From RPQJ01 sp963793005 (GTDB lineage Bacteria > Pseudomonadota > Gammaproteobacteria > Steroidobacterales > Steroidobacteraceae), in contig CAWBYP010000002.1 in NCBI GenBank assembly GCA_963793005.1, positions 1,550,001 to 1,614,000 of the forward strand: 64,000 nt of DNA. The letters are read 5' to 3'. Position numbers and translations under genes: made by a program. Within the stretch, counting starts at the first letter, position 1. Each line of letters opens with the position of its first letter. Below, in pieces: positions 10,033 through 18,103 of this stretch. The notes below the pieces were generated by a model that saw nothing but the letters and a program-made list of their open reading frames with translations, was not told the origin of the DNA and did no database searches.

Positions 10033-10377
10033 ATGGCGAAGCTTGCACCTGTCATAGGCCAGTGGTACCGCCGCCCCGGCGGAGACTCCTTCGAGGTCGT
10101 CGCCATCGACCGCGACGATCGCACGATCGAGATCCAGTACTTCGACGGCACGGTCGAGGAACTCGAGGTCGAGGAATGGGTGGGCGACGACATCGTGGCC
10201 GCCGAGCCTCCCGAGGACTGGACCGGCTCGATGGATGTCGAGCCCGAGGATACGGAGAACGAATACGAGGCCGAGTCCGGAAATTCCCGGCCCTGGAACG
10301 ATCCGCTGCAGTTCGTCGACCGCGGCGAAGCCGGCGGATACTCGGAAATGGAGCTGCCCGAGCCCGACGAATACTAG
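10033..10377 (+). CDS. Small acidic conserved protein (DUF6763-like)
   Basis: Protein of 114 residues. The N-terminal half reads like a small beta-barrel (VIGQWYRRPGGDSFEVVAID, then DRTIEIQYFDGTVEEL). The C-terminal half is strongly acidic and low in complexity (PEDTENEYEAE), ending in LPEPDEY. I recall a gammaproteobacterial family, DUF6763, with this N-terminal pattern, but this identification is from memory and not certain. There is no signal peptide or membrane segment, so it is probably cytosolic. The ATG follows a GAGG-containing leader. It overlaps the convergent Rieske gene by 4 bp. Confidence 0.7.
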   Translation: MAKLAPVIGQWYRRPGGDSFEVVAIDRDDRTIEIQYFDGTVEELEVEEWVGDDIVAAEPPEDWTGSMDVEPEDTENEYEAESGNSRPWNDPLQFVDRGEAGGYSEMELPEPDEY

Positions 10378-10760
10378 GCAGGGCCCAGGTCGACCGGTTC
10401 CTCCAGTGGCACGCCCTCTTCAAGCATCACGTAGCCACGGTCCACGCGCACCGGTAGCGCGCGCAGGCCGAGTCCTTCGCAGGGTCCCGATACGCACCGG
10501 CCCGTCTCGATTTCGAACAGGGCGCCGTGCATCGAGCACAGGATCAACGGCGCCCCCGGCGCGAGGAACGCGTGCGGGCTGGCGTTGAGCGGAAAACCGG
10601 CGTGCGGGCAGTGGTTTGCGTAGGCCCGCACCAGTGCGCCGCGGCGCACGACGAATCCGCGCAGTGGCCAGTCGCCGCTTCCCATCGTGAATCCCCTCGC
10701 CCCGGGATCCGCAAGTTCGTGCAGCGCGCACACGACACGCGTGAGGTCCACCAGGTCCAC
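10374..10760 (-). CDS. Rieske [2Fe-2S] domain protein
   Basis: Stand-alone Rieske ferredoxin-like protein of 128 residues. The cluster ligands are both present: CPHAG (C-x-H, about residues 50-54) and CSMHG (C-x-x-H, about 75-79), enough to bind a [2Fe-2S] centre. There is no hydrophobic N-terminus, so it is a soluble redox protein rather than a cytochrome bc1 subunit. The start at 10760 is GTG, 5 bases after the ampG stop, so the gene is probably the third in an xthA-ampG-Rieske operon. An internal ATG 25 codons later is possible but would cut into the fold. The electron partner is unknown. Confidence 0.87.
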   Translation of the reverse strand: MDLVDLTRVVCALHELADPGARGFTMGSGDWPLRGFVVRRGALVRAYANHCPHAGFPLNASPHAFLAPGAPLILCSMHGALFEIETGRCVSGPCEGLGLRALPVRVDRGYVMLEEGVPLEEPVDLGPA

Positions 10761-10765
10761 GTTCT

Positions 10766-12184
10766 TCAGCCGCCGGTCACCGGCGCTGGCGCTGGCAACT
10801 GGCGGCGCGACAGCAGGAACAGCAGCACCAGTGCCGGCAGCCCGAGCGTCGCGGTGTAGACGAAGAATGCCGGGTAACCCACGGCGTCAACGACGAAACC
10901 CGAGGTTCCCATCACCAGCTTGCCTGGCAGCGCGTACATCGACGAGAAAAGCGCGTACTGCGTGGCCGTGTAGGAGGCGCTGGTCAGGCTCGAGAGATAC
11001 GCAATCAGCGCCGTACCCGCGATGCCCATCGCGACGTTGTCGGCGCTGATGACGACAGCGAGTCCCGCAATGCTCGGTCGACCCATCCATGCGAACACGG
11101 CGAACATGAGATTTGCGGCGATGATCATCACGCACCCGAGCGCCAGCGTCCGCATCAGGCCCAGTCGTGCGACTGCAACACCACCGACCAGCGTTCCCAG
11201 CAACGACATGAACACGCCGAAGCCCTTGGCGACCGCCGCGATTTCCTTCAGCGAGAAACCGGTGTCCAGGTAGAACGGGTTCGTCATCACGCCCATCGTG
11301 AAGTCCGCGAGCCGGTAGCTCGCGATGAAAGCGAGCATCAGGATCCCGAGGCGCGTACCGTAGCGAGTGAAGAAGTCCACGAACGGGCAGACCACCGCGC
11401 CGACGAACCACGCGCCGAGCTGCCGCAGCGACTGCGGCCAGTGAGCCTTGCCTTCGAGCCAGCTGATGACGCGCGGCTCCAGGTCGAGCGCCTCGCGCGC
11501 GACGCGCGGCTGTGGCTCGCGGATCGCGAGCGTCGTCACGATGCCAACGCCCACCAGCACGGCCATCGTCGTGTACGCCACCGTCCAGCCTCGATCGGCC
11601 GCAATCCACAGCGCGCCCGCGCTCGCGACCATCAGTGCGACGCGATAGCCGAGCTGGTAGGCCGCCGCCATGGCGCCCTGCATCAGCGGCGGAGCAGCCT
11701 CGATGCGCCACGCGTCCACGGAAATGTCCTGCGTCGCGGAACAGAAGGCAACCAGCAGCGCCAGTGCCGCGACCGTGGCGAGATTGCCGGTCGGATCCAT
11801 GTGGGCCATGTTGGCCAGCCCGATCGCAATACCCACCTGCGCGACCAGCATCCAGCTGCGGCGTCGGCCCAGCAGCCGGCCGAGGATCGGCAGTTCCAGC
11901 CGGTCCACGACTGGCGCCCAGAAGAACTTCACCGAATAGATGATGCCGACCCAGGAAAGCATGCCGATCGTCGCCCGCTCGATGCCCGCCTCGCGCAGCC
12001 AGGCCGAGAGCGTCGAGAACACCAGCATGAACGGCAAGCCCGCCGAGAACCCGAGGAACAGCATCGCGAGCACGCTGGGATTGCGGTACGCGCGGACGGC
12101 CGTGAGCCAGCCACGCCACCAGGCACGGTCGGCGGCCGCCTCCCCCGCAGCCACGCCATCCGTGCGGTTGGCCGGCGCGCTCAC
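10766..12184 (-). CDS. ampG: AmpG-like muropeptide transporter (MFS/PAT family)
   Basis: Permease of 472 residues with about 12 to 14 membrane segments. In AmpG it imports GlcNAc-anhydroMurNAc peptides for peptidoglycan recycling. Family hallmarks are the N-terminal LFLGFSAGLPFMLVFSTLSAWLREAG-like region (first TM plus loop), WVGIIYSVKFFWAPVVDR (the conserved first cytoplasmic loop, about 72-89), and DAWRIEA near 155, where the PAT family has D-x-W-R. The start is GTG at 12184, overlapping the xthA stop in a GTGA tetranucleotide, which argues for translational coupling. An open frame further upstream lies inside xthA and is not coding. The substrate is inferred from the family. Confidence 0.88.
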   Translation of the reverse strand: MSAPANRTDGVAAGEAAADRAWWRGWLTAVRAYRNPSVLAMLFLGFSAGLPFMLVFSTLSAWLREAGIERATIGMLSWVGIIYSVKFFWAPVVDRLELPILGRLLGRRRSWMLVAQVGIAIGLANMAHMDPTGNLATVAALALLVAFCSATQDISVDAWRIEAAPPLMQGAMAAAYQLGYRVALMVASAGALWIAADRGWTVAYTTMAVLVGVGIVTTLAIREPQPRVAREALDLEPRVISWLEGKAHWPQSLRQLGAWFVGAVVCPFVDFFTRYGTRLGILMLAFIASYRLADFTMGVMTNPFYLDTGFSLKEIAAVAKGFGVFMSLLGTLVGGVAVARLGLMRTLALGCVMIIAANLMFAVFAWMGRPSIAGLAVVISADNVAMGIAGTALIAYLSSLTSASYTATQYALFSSMYALPGKLVMGTSGFVVDAVGYPAFFVYTATLGLPALVLLFLLSRRQLPAPAPVTGG

Positions 12185-12948
12185 AGGCCGTAATCGATCA
12201 CGAGGGGAGCATGGTCGGAGAAGCGCTGCGCCTTGTAGATGCCTGCGCGCGCGACGCTGCCGCGCAGCAGCGGACTCGTCACCTGGTAGTCGATGCGCCA
12301 TCCGACGTTCTTTGCCCAGGCCTGCCCGCGGTTGGACCACCACGTGTACTGCTCCGGCCGCGGGTCAACCTCGCGGAACGCATCCACGAAGCGCGCCTCG
12401 CCTAACAGCTCGTCCATCCATGCACGCTCCTCCGGCAGGAAACCGGAGTTCTTCTGGTTGGAGCGCCAGTTCTTCAGGTCGATCTCCTTGTGCGCGATGT
12501 TCCAGTCGCCGCACAGCACGTAGTCGCGCTTCTTGCGCGCAAGCATGCGCAGGTGCGGCATGAACTCGGCAAGGAAACGGAACTTGGCCTGCTGGCGCTC
12601 CTCGCTCGACGAGCCCGACGGCAGGTACACGGAGACCACGCTCAGTCCCTTGAAACGGGCCTCGACGTAGCGGCCCTCGGCATCGAACTCCCGCGAGCCG
12701 AAACCGGCTACGACCTCGCTGGGCTTCTGCTTCGAGTAGATCGCCACGCCACTGTAACCCTTCTTCTCCGCGTCCACGTAGTAGCAGTGATAGCCCTGGG
12801 GGTGGAACACAGGGTCCGCGAGCTGGTCGCGCTGGGCCTTTGTTTCCTGGATGCAGACCACGTCGGCAGACTGCCTGGCCATCCACTCGAAGAATCCCTT
12901 GCGCTGGGCCGAGCGGATACCGTTCGCGTTGAGGGTGATGATGCGCAT
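12181..12948 (-). CDS. xthA: Exodeoxyribonuclease III at the crc locus position
   Basis: AP endonuclease/3'-exonuclease of 255 residues. It starts MRIITLNANGIRSA and keeps the catalytic set: Glu in CIQETKAQ (about residue 34), Asp/Asn in GDWNIAHKE (about 151-153), the Asp in GWRIDYQV, and the final DHAPLVIDY. In Pseudomonas the gene beside pyrE in this orientation is crc, an ExoIII homologue that lost these residues. This protein shares Crc-like spacing and sequence (NWR, RAWMDE, SWW-like TWWS) but looks active. The start at 12948 is chosen because MRII is universal in the family. The divergent pyrE begins only 24 bp away, so the promoters overlap. It heads the xthA-ampG-Rieske operon. Confidence 0.93.
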   Translation of the reverse strand: MRIITLNANGIRSAQRKGFFEWMARQSADVVCIQETKAQRDQLADPVFHPQGYHCYYVDAEKKGYSGVAIYSKQKPSEVVAGFGSREFDAEGRYVEARFKGLSVVSVYLPSGSSSEERQQAKFRFLAEFMPHLRMLARKKRDYVLCGDWNIAHKEIDLKNWRSNQKNSGFLPEERAWMDELLGEARFVDAFREVDPRPEQYTWWSNRGQAWAKNVGWRIDYQVTSPLLRGSVARAGIYKAQRFSDHAPLVIDYGL

Positions 12949-12972
12949 GGCGGCGAAGTATAAAGTAGCCCC

Positions 12973-13605
12973 ATGCACCAACCAGATTTCATTCGGCTCT
13001 GCCTCGACCTCGGTGTACTGCGCTTCGGCGAGTTCACGCTCAAGTCCGGCCGCGTGAGCCCGTATTTCTTCAATGCCGGGCTCTTCAACACCGGGCACGC
13101 GATTGCCGCGCTCGGCCGGCACTACGCGCGGGCGGCGGCGCTGTCGGGGGTCCCGTTCGACATGCTGTTCGGGCCGGCCTACAAGGGCATCCCGCTGGTG
13201 ACGACGACCGCCGCCGCGCTCGCTGGACATGAAGACATGAACCTGCCATTCGCCTTCAACCGCAAGGAAGCCAAGGACCACGGCGAAGGTGGGGTAATCG
13301 TCGGCGCCCCGCTTGCCGGTCGGGTACTGGTGGTGGATGACGTGATCACCGCGGGCACCGCCATCCGCGAGTCGGTCGAGATCATCCGCGCCCACGGCGC
13401 GACGCCGGCCGGCGTGCTGATCGCGCTCGACCGGGAGGAGCGCGGCCAGGGCGAGCGATCCGCAGTCCAGGAGGTGCAGGACACCTTCGGCCTGCCGGTG
13501 GTGAGCGTGCTCAGGCTGCGCGACCTGATGAACCACCTCGAGGCCCAGGGCGGCGGCGAGACGCTGGCGGCGGTCCGGGCCTACCGCGACCGCTACGGCG
13601 TGTAA
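12973..13605 (+). CDS. pyrE: Orotate phosphoribosyltransferase
   Basis: Pyrimidine biosynthesis enzyme joining orotate and PRPP to give OMP, 210 residues. The PRPP-binding signature VLVVDDVITAGTAIRES lies at about residues 119-135; the N-terminal FTLKSGRVSPYFFNAGLF motif and the flexible-loop FNRKEAKDHGEGG (about 95-107) are also present. The length matches the gammaproteobacterial enzyme (213 in E. coli). It is divergent from xthA with a 24-bp gap containing TATAAAG. The pyrE/exonuclease-III pairing is a recurring gammaproteobacterial arrangement. Confidence 0.96.
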   Translation: MHQPDFIRLCLDLGVLRFGEFTLKSGRVSPYFFNAGLFNTGHAIAALGRHYARAAALSGVPFDMLFGPAYKGIPLVTTTAAALAGHEDMNLPFAFNRKEAKDHGEGGVIVGAPLAGRVLVVDDVITAGTAIRESVEIIRAHGATPAGVLIALDREERGQGERSAVQEVQDTFGLPVVSVLRLRDLMNHLEAQGGGETLAAVRAYRDRYGV

Positions 13606-13686
13606 TTGAGCCCGTCATTTGACATAGTTCACAAACTGGACCTGCAGAAATAGGCCCAGCAGCCCCGCCGGAGCAGAATCGCGACC

Positions 13687-14349
13687 ATGAAAAGGCACAA
13701 GACGCTGGTCATCGTCGCCGCCCTGGCATTGCCGGCGCTGCTGCTGGCAATGCCGGCGGATGCCGCCGCCAGGAAAGGTCAGTCCAAGGCGCCCAAGTCG
13801 CAGGAAGCAGCCTACCGCTGCAGGGACGCGAATGGGCGTGCCACCATCGCGCAGAGCATCCCCGCGGAGTGCATGGACGCGGACATCGAGGTACTCGACA
13901 ACACCGGCCGCGTCGTGCGCATCATCCCGGGACGCGAGGCCCTGGCCGAAATCGAGGCGCAGAAGGCCGCGCAGGCTGCAATGGTAGCCGCGGCGAACCG
14001 CGACAAGACGCTGCTCGCGACCTACCTTTCCGTGGAAGACATCGAACGCCTGCGCGACCAGCGGCTGGAACTGCTGGTGCAGCAGGGCCGGGTCACCGAC
14101 CAGTACGTCGCCAACCTCAAGGAGCGTGAATCGCGGCTCGCGCAGGACGTGCAGCGATACCGGCCCTACAGCAACCGGACCAACGCCCCGCCCCTTCCCG
14201 ACCATATCGGGGAAGACATCGTGAATACGGTCAACGGCCTGCAGGTCTACCAGCAGGAACTCGCGAAGAACCTCCAGGAGCAGCAGGAACTGCGCGACGG
14301 TTTCGATGCCGACATCGCGCGCTTCAAGGAATTGAAAGGGATCAAGTAG
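13687..14349 (+). CDS. Exported DUF4124-like coiled-coil protein
   Basis: Protein of 220 residues with a clear signal peptide (about residues 1-27: KRHKTLVIVAALALPALLLA, then PADAAA). A short domain near residues 42-75 (YRCRDANGRATIAQSIP) resembles the DUF4124 motif found in many periplasmic proteins. The rest (about 80-220) is charged and helical with heptad-like spacing, suggesting coiled coil in the periplasm. No catalytic residues were recognised. It overlaps the convergent dut gene by 8 bp. The function is unknown. Confidence 0.75.
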   Translation: MKRHKTLVIVAALALPALLLAMPADAAARKGQSKAPKSQEAAYRCRDANGRATIAQSIPAECMDADIEVLDNTGRVVRIIPGREALAEIEAQKAAQAAMVAAANRDKTLLATYLSVEDIERLRDQRLELLVQQGRVTDQYVANLKERESRLAQDVQRYRPYSNRTNAPPLPDHIGEDIVNTVNGLQVYQQELAKNLQEQQELRDGFDADIARFKELKGIK

Positions 14350-14815
14350 TCCCGGAGCTGCCAAACCCCCCGGCGCCGCGGCGGGTCTCCGCGAAGCTTT
14401 CCACGACCTCGAAGTCCACCTGCACCACGGGCACGATCACCATCTGCGCAATGCGTTCGCCCGGCGCGATGGTGAAATCCGCCTGCCCCCGGTTCCAGCA
14501 GGAGACCATGACCTGTCCCTGGTAGTCGGAGTCGATCAACCCTACGAGGTTGCCGAGCACGATGCCGTGCTTGTGCCCGAGCCCTGAACGCGGCAGCAGC
14601 ACTGCTGCGAGGCCCGGGTCGTCCAGGTGAATTGCAATTCCCGTGGGCACGAGTTCGGCCTGGCCCGGGCCCAGCGTGAGCGGTGAATCGAGGCAGGCGC
14701 GCAGGTCCAGCCCGGCGGAACCGCCAGTCGCGTAATGCGGCAGGGGAAACTCGCCACCGACCCTGGGATCCAGGATCCGGACCTTGAGCGGGCGCGCCTT
14801 CGGCATTGCCGTCAT
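14342..14815 (-). CDS. dut: Deoxyuridine 5'-triphosphate nucleotidohydrolase (dUTPase)
   Basis: Homotrimeric dUTPase of 157 residues; hydrolyses dUTP to dUMP, keeping uracil out of DNA and supplying thymidylate synthesis. The family motifs are in order: ATGGSAGLDLRA (motif 1), LLPRSGLGHKHGI (2), GLIDSDYQG (3), PGERIAQMV (4), and the glycine-rich C-terminal arm RRGAGGFGSSG (5). The start ATG overlaps the coaBC stop as ATGA, so the two are translationally coupled, the usual coaBC-dut order of gammaproteobacteria. Confidence 0.97.
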   Translation of the reverse strand: MTAMPKARPLKVRILDPRVGGEFPLPHYATGGSAGLDLRACLDSPLTLGPGQAELVPTGIAIHLDDPGLAAVLLPRSGLGHKHGIVLGNLVGLIDSDYQGQVMVSCWNRGQADFTIAPGERIAQMVIVPVVQVDFEVVESFAETRRGAGGFGSSGTT

Positions 14816-16101
14816 CGCACCAGCACGCTGCCGGCCTCCGGCGAATCGACCGCGGTCGCGGCACCATTGCGCACCGCCGTAAATCGCTCGGCGATCACGG
14901 CGACCAGGCGCGCCGCCAGCTCAGCCTTTCCGGCGCGCGGCAGTTCGCGGCGTCCGCCGGGCCAGTAGACGGTCAGCGCATTGTCGTCGCAATCGAATGC
15001 GAGGCCGTCGCCCACCTGGTTCGCCGCGATCATGTCGAGGCGTTTTCCCTCGAGCTTGGCTAGCGCGTTGCGCTCGACATTCTGTGTCTCGGCCGCGAAC
15101 CCGATCACGAACGGCCGGGGATTGCCAGCCGCCACCGTCGCAAGGATGTCGGTCGTGCGTGACATGGCGAGCAGCAGCGAATCGCTGGTCTTCTTGATCT
15201 TCTCCGCGGAGACCTGCACCGGCCGGTAGTCCGACACCGCCGCCGCGGCAATGAACAGGTCGGTGCCGGGCAGGTCCGCATTGACCGCCGCCATCATCTG
15301 CTCGGCGGTCTCGACGCAGACACGGCGCACGCCCTGCGGCGCCGGGAGATTCACCGGACCGCTCACCAGCACCACGTCGGCGCCGGCGTCACGCGCGGCC
15401 TCGGCAACCGCGTAGCCCATCTTTCCGGAGCTGCGATTGGTGATGAAGCGCACCGGGTCGATGCGCTCGCGCGTCGGCCCGGCGGTCAGCAGCACCTTGC
15501 GGCCCGCGAGCAGGCCGCGCCCCGCTGTCGTACCCGTGGCGACCGGCGACGCGACGGGAACCATTCCGAGCACGGCGTCGGCAAGGTCCGCCGCCTCGAG
15601 CATCCTGCCTGGACCAGTCTCGCCGCAGGCCTGGTCGCCTTCGCCCGGACCCAGGATCGCGATGCCCCGCGAACGCAACAGTTCGACGTTGGCGCGCGTA
15701 GCAGCGTTCGCCCACATCAGCCGGTTCATCGCCGGCGCCATGGACAGCGGCGCGTCGGTTGCCAGGCACAGCGTCGTGAGCAGGTCATTGGCGAACCCGT
15801 GCGCGAGTCGTGCGATGAAGTCGGCCGTTGCCGGCGCGACCAGGATTCGATCCGCCCAGCGCGCGAGTTCGATGTGCCCCATCGCGGCCTCGCCGGCTTC
15901 GTCCCAGAGGTCGGTACGCACCGGCCGGCCCGACAGCGCCTGGAATGTCATCGGTGTGACGAAGCGGCGCGCACCTTCGGTCATCACGACCTGCACCTCC
16001 GCGCCGCCCTCGCGCAGTCGGCGTACCAACTCGGCACTCTTGTAGGCGGCGATGCCGCCCGTGACGCCGAGCAGCACTCTCATCGGTTCTGACCTGCTCA
16101 T
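14812..16101 (-). CDS. coaBC: Bifunctional phosphopantothenoylcysteine decarboxylase/phosphopantothenate-cysteine ligase
   Basis: Coenzyme A biosynthesis, two consecutive steps in 429 residues. The N-terminal CoaC flavodoxin-like domain (about 1-190) begins RVLLGVTGGIAAYKSAELVR and carries the catalytic region MAPAMNRLMW. The C-terminal CoaB domain (about 205-429) has LLTAGPTRERIDPVRFITNR and SSGKMGYAVA, with the ligase lysine stretch KIKKTSD. The start at 16101 (MSRSEPMRVLLG) is preferred; a second ATG 6 codons in is possible, and the longer open frame upstream is not conserved. It overlaps dut by 4 bp. Confidence 0.96.
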   Translation of the reverse strand: MSRSEPMRVLLGVTGGIAAYKSAELVRRLREGGAEVQVVMTEGARRFVTPMTFQALSGRPVRTDLWDEAGEAAMGHIELARWADRILVAPATADFIARLAHGFANDLLTTLCLATDAPLSMAPAMNRLMWANAATRANVELLRSRGIAILGPGEGDQACGETGPGRMLEAADLADAVLGMVPVASPVATGTTAGRGLLAGRKVLLTAGPTRERIDPVRFITNRSSGKMGYAVAEAARDAGADVVLVSGPVNLPAPQGVRRVCVETAEQMMAAVNADLPGTDLFIAAAAVSDYRPVQVSAEKIKKTSDSLLLAMSRTTDILATVAAGNPRPFVIGFAAETQNVERNALAKLEGKRLDMIAANQVGDGLAFDCDDNALTVYWPGGRRELPRAGKAELAARLVAVIAERFTAVRNGAATAVDSPEAGSVLVR

Positions 16102-16186
16102 GCGCGCATTATGGGACGGCTCCCGCAGTGGCCGCAAAGGACCCGCAGCGCGTTTCGGCGCAAAGGTCTCAGGCCATAACTGCCGG

Positions 16187-17002
16187 TTAGCCCTGGCAGG
16201 CAGGGCAGAAGTAGGTGGACCGCTGGCCCTGGACCACCTGGCGGATCGCCGTCCCGCAGTGCCGGCAGGGCAGGCCCGAGCGTTCATACACGAACAGGTC
16301 CTGGCTGAAGTATCCCGGGGCGCCATCTGCGTTCACGTAGTCGCGCAGCGTCGTGCCGCCGTGCCGGATCGCTGCCCGGAGCACCTCGCGCACCGCCACC
16401 ACCAGCCGCTCGATCTTCTTGCGCGACACCCGGCCCGCCGCGCGGCGCGGATCAACCCCGGCCCGGTACAGTGCCTCGCTGGCGTAAATGTTGCCTACGC
16501 CCACGACGATTCGCTGGTCCATCAGGAACTGCTTGATCGCGACCCGGCGCCCTCGCGCCTTCCCCACGAGATAATCGGCGTCGAAGCCACGCTCGAGCGG
16601 CTCGGGGCCAAGGCTGGCAAGCAGCCTGTGCCGTGTAGCGTCGCCGGTCACCCAGAGCAGGCAACCGAAGCGCCTCGGGTCGTTGAAGCGCAGGCAGTTG
16701 CCGGAGTCGAGCAGCAGGTCGTAGTGATCGTGAGTGAGTGGCGGCGTCGCCGCAGGCAACACGCGCAGGCTGCCCGACATGCCGAGATGCGCGATCAACG
16801 TACCGCGCTCGAGGTCGATCAGCAGGTACTTGGCTCGTCGCCGTACCTCCAGGATGCGTTGTCCAACCAGCCTGCGCGGTAGCCCCCGCGGCACGGGCCA
16901 ACGCAGCCGTCGCTCACGCACGACCATGCCGGTGACCGAACGGCCGGCGAGCGCCGAGCGAATGCCGCGGCGCGTGGTCTCGACTTCTGGCAACTCGGGC
17001 AA
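16187..17002 (-). CDS. mutM: Formamidopyrimidine-DNA glycosylase
   Basis: Base-excision repair glycosylase/AP lyase for 8-oxoguanine and Fapy lesions, 271 residues. The mature N-terminus PELPEVETTRRGI supplies the catalytic Pro2 and Glu3. The helix-two-turn-helix region has VGVGNIYASEALYRAG, and the C-terminal zinc finger is CRHCGTAI followed by YFCPACQG. All catalytic and zinc residues are present. It is read away from coaBC's start, leaving 85 bp between the genes. The rpmB-rpmG terminator separates it from rpmG upstream. Confidence 0.96.
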   Translation of the reverse strand: MPELPEVETTRRGIRSALAGRSVTGMVVRERRLRWPVPRGLPRRLVGQRILEVRRRAKYLLIDLERGTLIAHLGMSGSLRVLPAATPPLTHDHYDLLLDSGNCLRFNDPRRFGCLLWVTGDATRHRLLASLGPEPLERGFDADYLVGKARGRRVAIKQFLMDQRIVVGVGNIYASEALYRAGVDPRRAAGRVSRKKIERLVVAVREVLRAAIRHGGTTLRDYVNADGAPGYFSQDLFVYERSGLPCRHCGTAIRQVVQGQRSTYFCPACQG

Positions 17003-17085
17003 GGGTGCTCGCGTGTCTCGAGGTTGAGGCCGGGTGGCCCGCCCTGGTCGGCGGGGACTGCAGAAAGATGCCGATTGTAGGAACG

Positions 17086-17111
17086 AAAAACCCGCCAGGT
17101 GGCGGGTTTTT
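17086..17111 (-). terminator. Rho-independent terminator of rpmB-rpmG
   Basis: A GC-rich stem (CCCGCC 17091-17096 with GGCGGG 17101-17106) is flanked by five A and five T, so it works in either direction. On the minus strand it lies 29 bp beyond the rpmG stop and ends in a run of T, placing it as the terminator of the ribosomal protein operon. Confidence 0.85.
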
Positions 17112-17139
17112 CACGAGACCAGCAGGCGAGCGAAGCGCC

Positions 17140-17295
17140 TTACTTGATCTTGGCTTCCTTGTAGGTCACGTGCTTGCGGACCTTGGGGTCGAATTTCTTG
17201 ACCTCGAGCTTCTCCGGGTGGAGACGCTTGTTCTTGGTCGTGGTGTAGAAGTGGCCGGTACCGGCGGTCGAAAGCAGCTTGATCTTGTCACGCAT
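17140..17295 (-). CDS. rpmG: 50S ribosomal protein L33
   Basis: Small basic protein of 51 residues: begins MRDKIKLLSTAGTGHFYTTT and ends YKEAKIK, matching E. coli L33 apart from a shorter N-terminus. It is the cysteine-free (zinc-independent) form, because the C-x-x-C pairs of zinc-binding L33 are absent. It lies 17 bp downstream of rpmB on the same strand and is followed by a rho-independent terminator. It was read directly from the DNA and is easily missed because of its size. Confidence 0.96.
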   Translation of the reverse strand: MRDKIKLLSTAGTGHFYTTTKNKRLHPEKLEVKKFDPKVRKHVTYKEAKIK

Positions 17296-17312
17296 GGCTC
17301 AGGTGCTCCTGC

Positions 17313-17549
17313 TCAGACCTTCACGCCCTGGGCGCGCAGCTCGGCTACGACGACCTCGAGGCCTTTCTTGTCGATTGTCCGCATGCCGTTGCCGGACACG
17401 CGCAGCGTGATCCACTTCTTCTCGGTCTCGAGCCAGAAGCGCTGGGAATGCAGATTGGGCAGGAAACGACGGCGCGTCTTGTTGTTGGCGTGGGAGACGG
17501 TATTACCGCTCATCGGCCGCTTGCCGGTGACCTGACAGACTTTCGACAT
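17313..17549 (-). CDS. rpmB: 50S ribosomal protein L28
   Basis: Ribosomal protein of 78 residues: MSKVCQVTGKRPMSGNTVSH at the start, NNKTRRRFLPNLHSQRFWL in the middle, then the RVSGNGMRTIDKKGL motif. The length equals that of E. coli L28. The frame can be extended five codons to 17564, but MSKVCQ is the conserved start. It is the first gene of rpmB-rpmG, with its own strong promoter 55 bp upstream. Confidence 0.97.
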   Translation of the reverse strand: MSKVCQVTGKRPMSGNTVSHANNKTRRRFLPNLHSQRFWLETEKKWITLRVSGNGMRTIDKKGLEVVVAELRAQGVKV

Positions 17550-17603
17550 GGCATTGATCCTCAATGCGGGAGCGGTGCCGCTCCCCGCGTAAACGAGCCG
17601 CGT

Positions 17604-17632
17604 TTTATACCAGAGGGGGCTTTTCCTGACAA
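17604..17632 (-). promoter_or_regulatory. Sigma-70 promoter of rpmB-rpmG
   Basis: On the minus strand TTGTCA (17627-17632) and TATAAA (17604-17609) are separated by exactly 17 bp, and the -10 box is extended by an upstream TGG. Five of six bases match consensus in each box, giving a strong housekeeping promoter about 50 bp before the rpmB start. Confidence 0.8.
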
Positions 17633-17698
17633 GGGTGGCGGCAACGCATAGCCTGCCGGCCGCGACAGGAGTAGCGTCAATCGGGGCCCGTTCAAATT

Positions 17699-18103
17699 AT
17701 GGCACGCGTCGGCTGCAATCGGCCTGTCGCTCCCCTGGCCCGGGGCCTGGCCCTGGCCCTGCCCCTCCTTGCGGGCTGCGCCACGCCGCCTCGCGGCCAG
17801 CGCGACATGCTGGATTTCGTGGTCGATGGCCAGACCCCGTGCGCCCTGGTCCTGGAGCGCCTGGGCTCCCCGGCTACCTCCCTCGAGGAAGGCCGGATCT
17901 ACATGTACCGGATCGGCGAGGACAGTACCGGATACACCCTCGGTCAGGCCGACGCCGACACGACGACATACGGGCCGGGATTCTGGTCAGGGCTGCGGTA
18001 CAGCTTCGTCGTGGTCTGCGGTCCGTCGGGCGCGGTCGAGCGCCACTCACTGGTACCGGTCAAGAACGGACGGGGCGAAGAGAGCCATGCGCTGGGCCAA
18101 TAG
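17699..18103 (+). CDS. Small lipoprotein, BamE/SmpA-like fold suspected
   Basis: Protein of 134 residues with a lipoprotein signal: a hydrophobic stretch LALALPLLAGCATPP gives a lipobox LAGC at about residues 24-27. The mature part has VLERLGSPATSLEEGRIYMY, the G-x-P...Y-x-Y pattern of small BamE/SmpA-like lipoproteins, and ends with a VVVCGPSGAVERH strand. The call to that fold is by eye. The 3' end overlaps the next lipoprotein gene by 17 bp, and the two proteins share the lipobox plus LG-x-P layout, suggesting a duplicated or partnered pair in the envelope. Confidence 0.7.
   Translation: MARVGCNRPVAPLARGLALALPLLAGCATPPRGQRDMLDFVVDGQTPCALVLERLGSPATSLEEGRIYMYRIGEDSTGYTLGQADADTTTYGPGFWSGLRYSFVVVCGPSGAVERHSLVPVKNGRGEESHALGQ

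Noticed and set aside
12949..13536. N-terminal extension of the exonuclease III frame
   Set aside because: It lies antisense to pyrE; MRII at 12948 is the universal family start.
13618..13660. TTGACA-like promoter before the DUF4124-like gene
   Set aside because: TTGACA is present, but no acceptable -10 lies 16-18 bp downstream.
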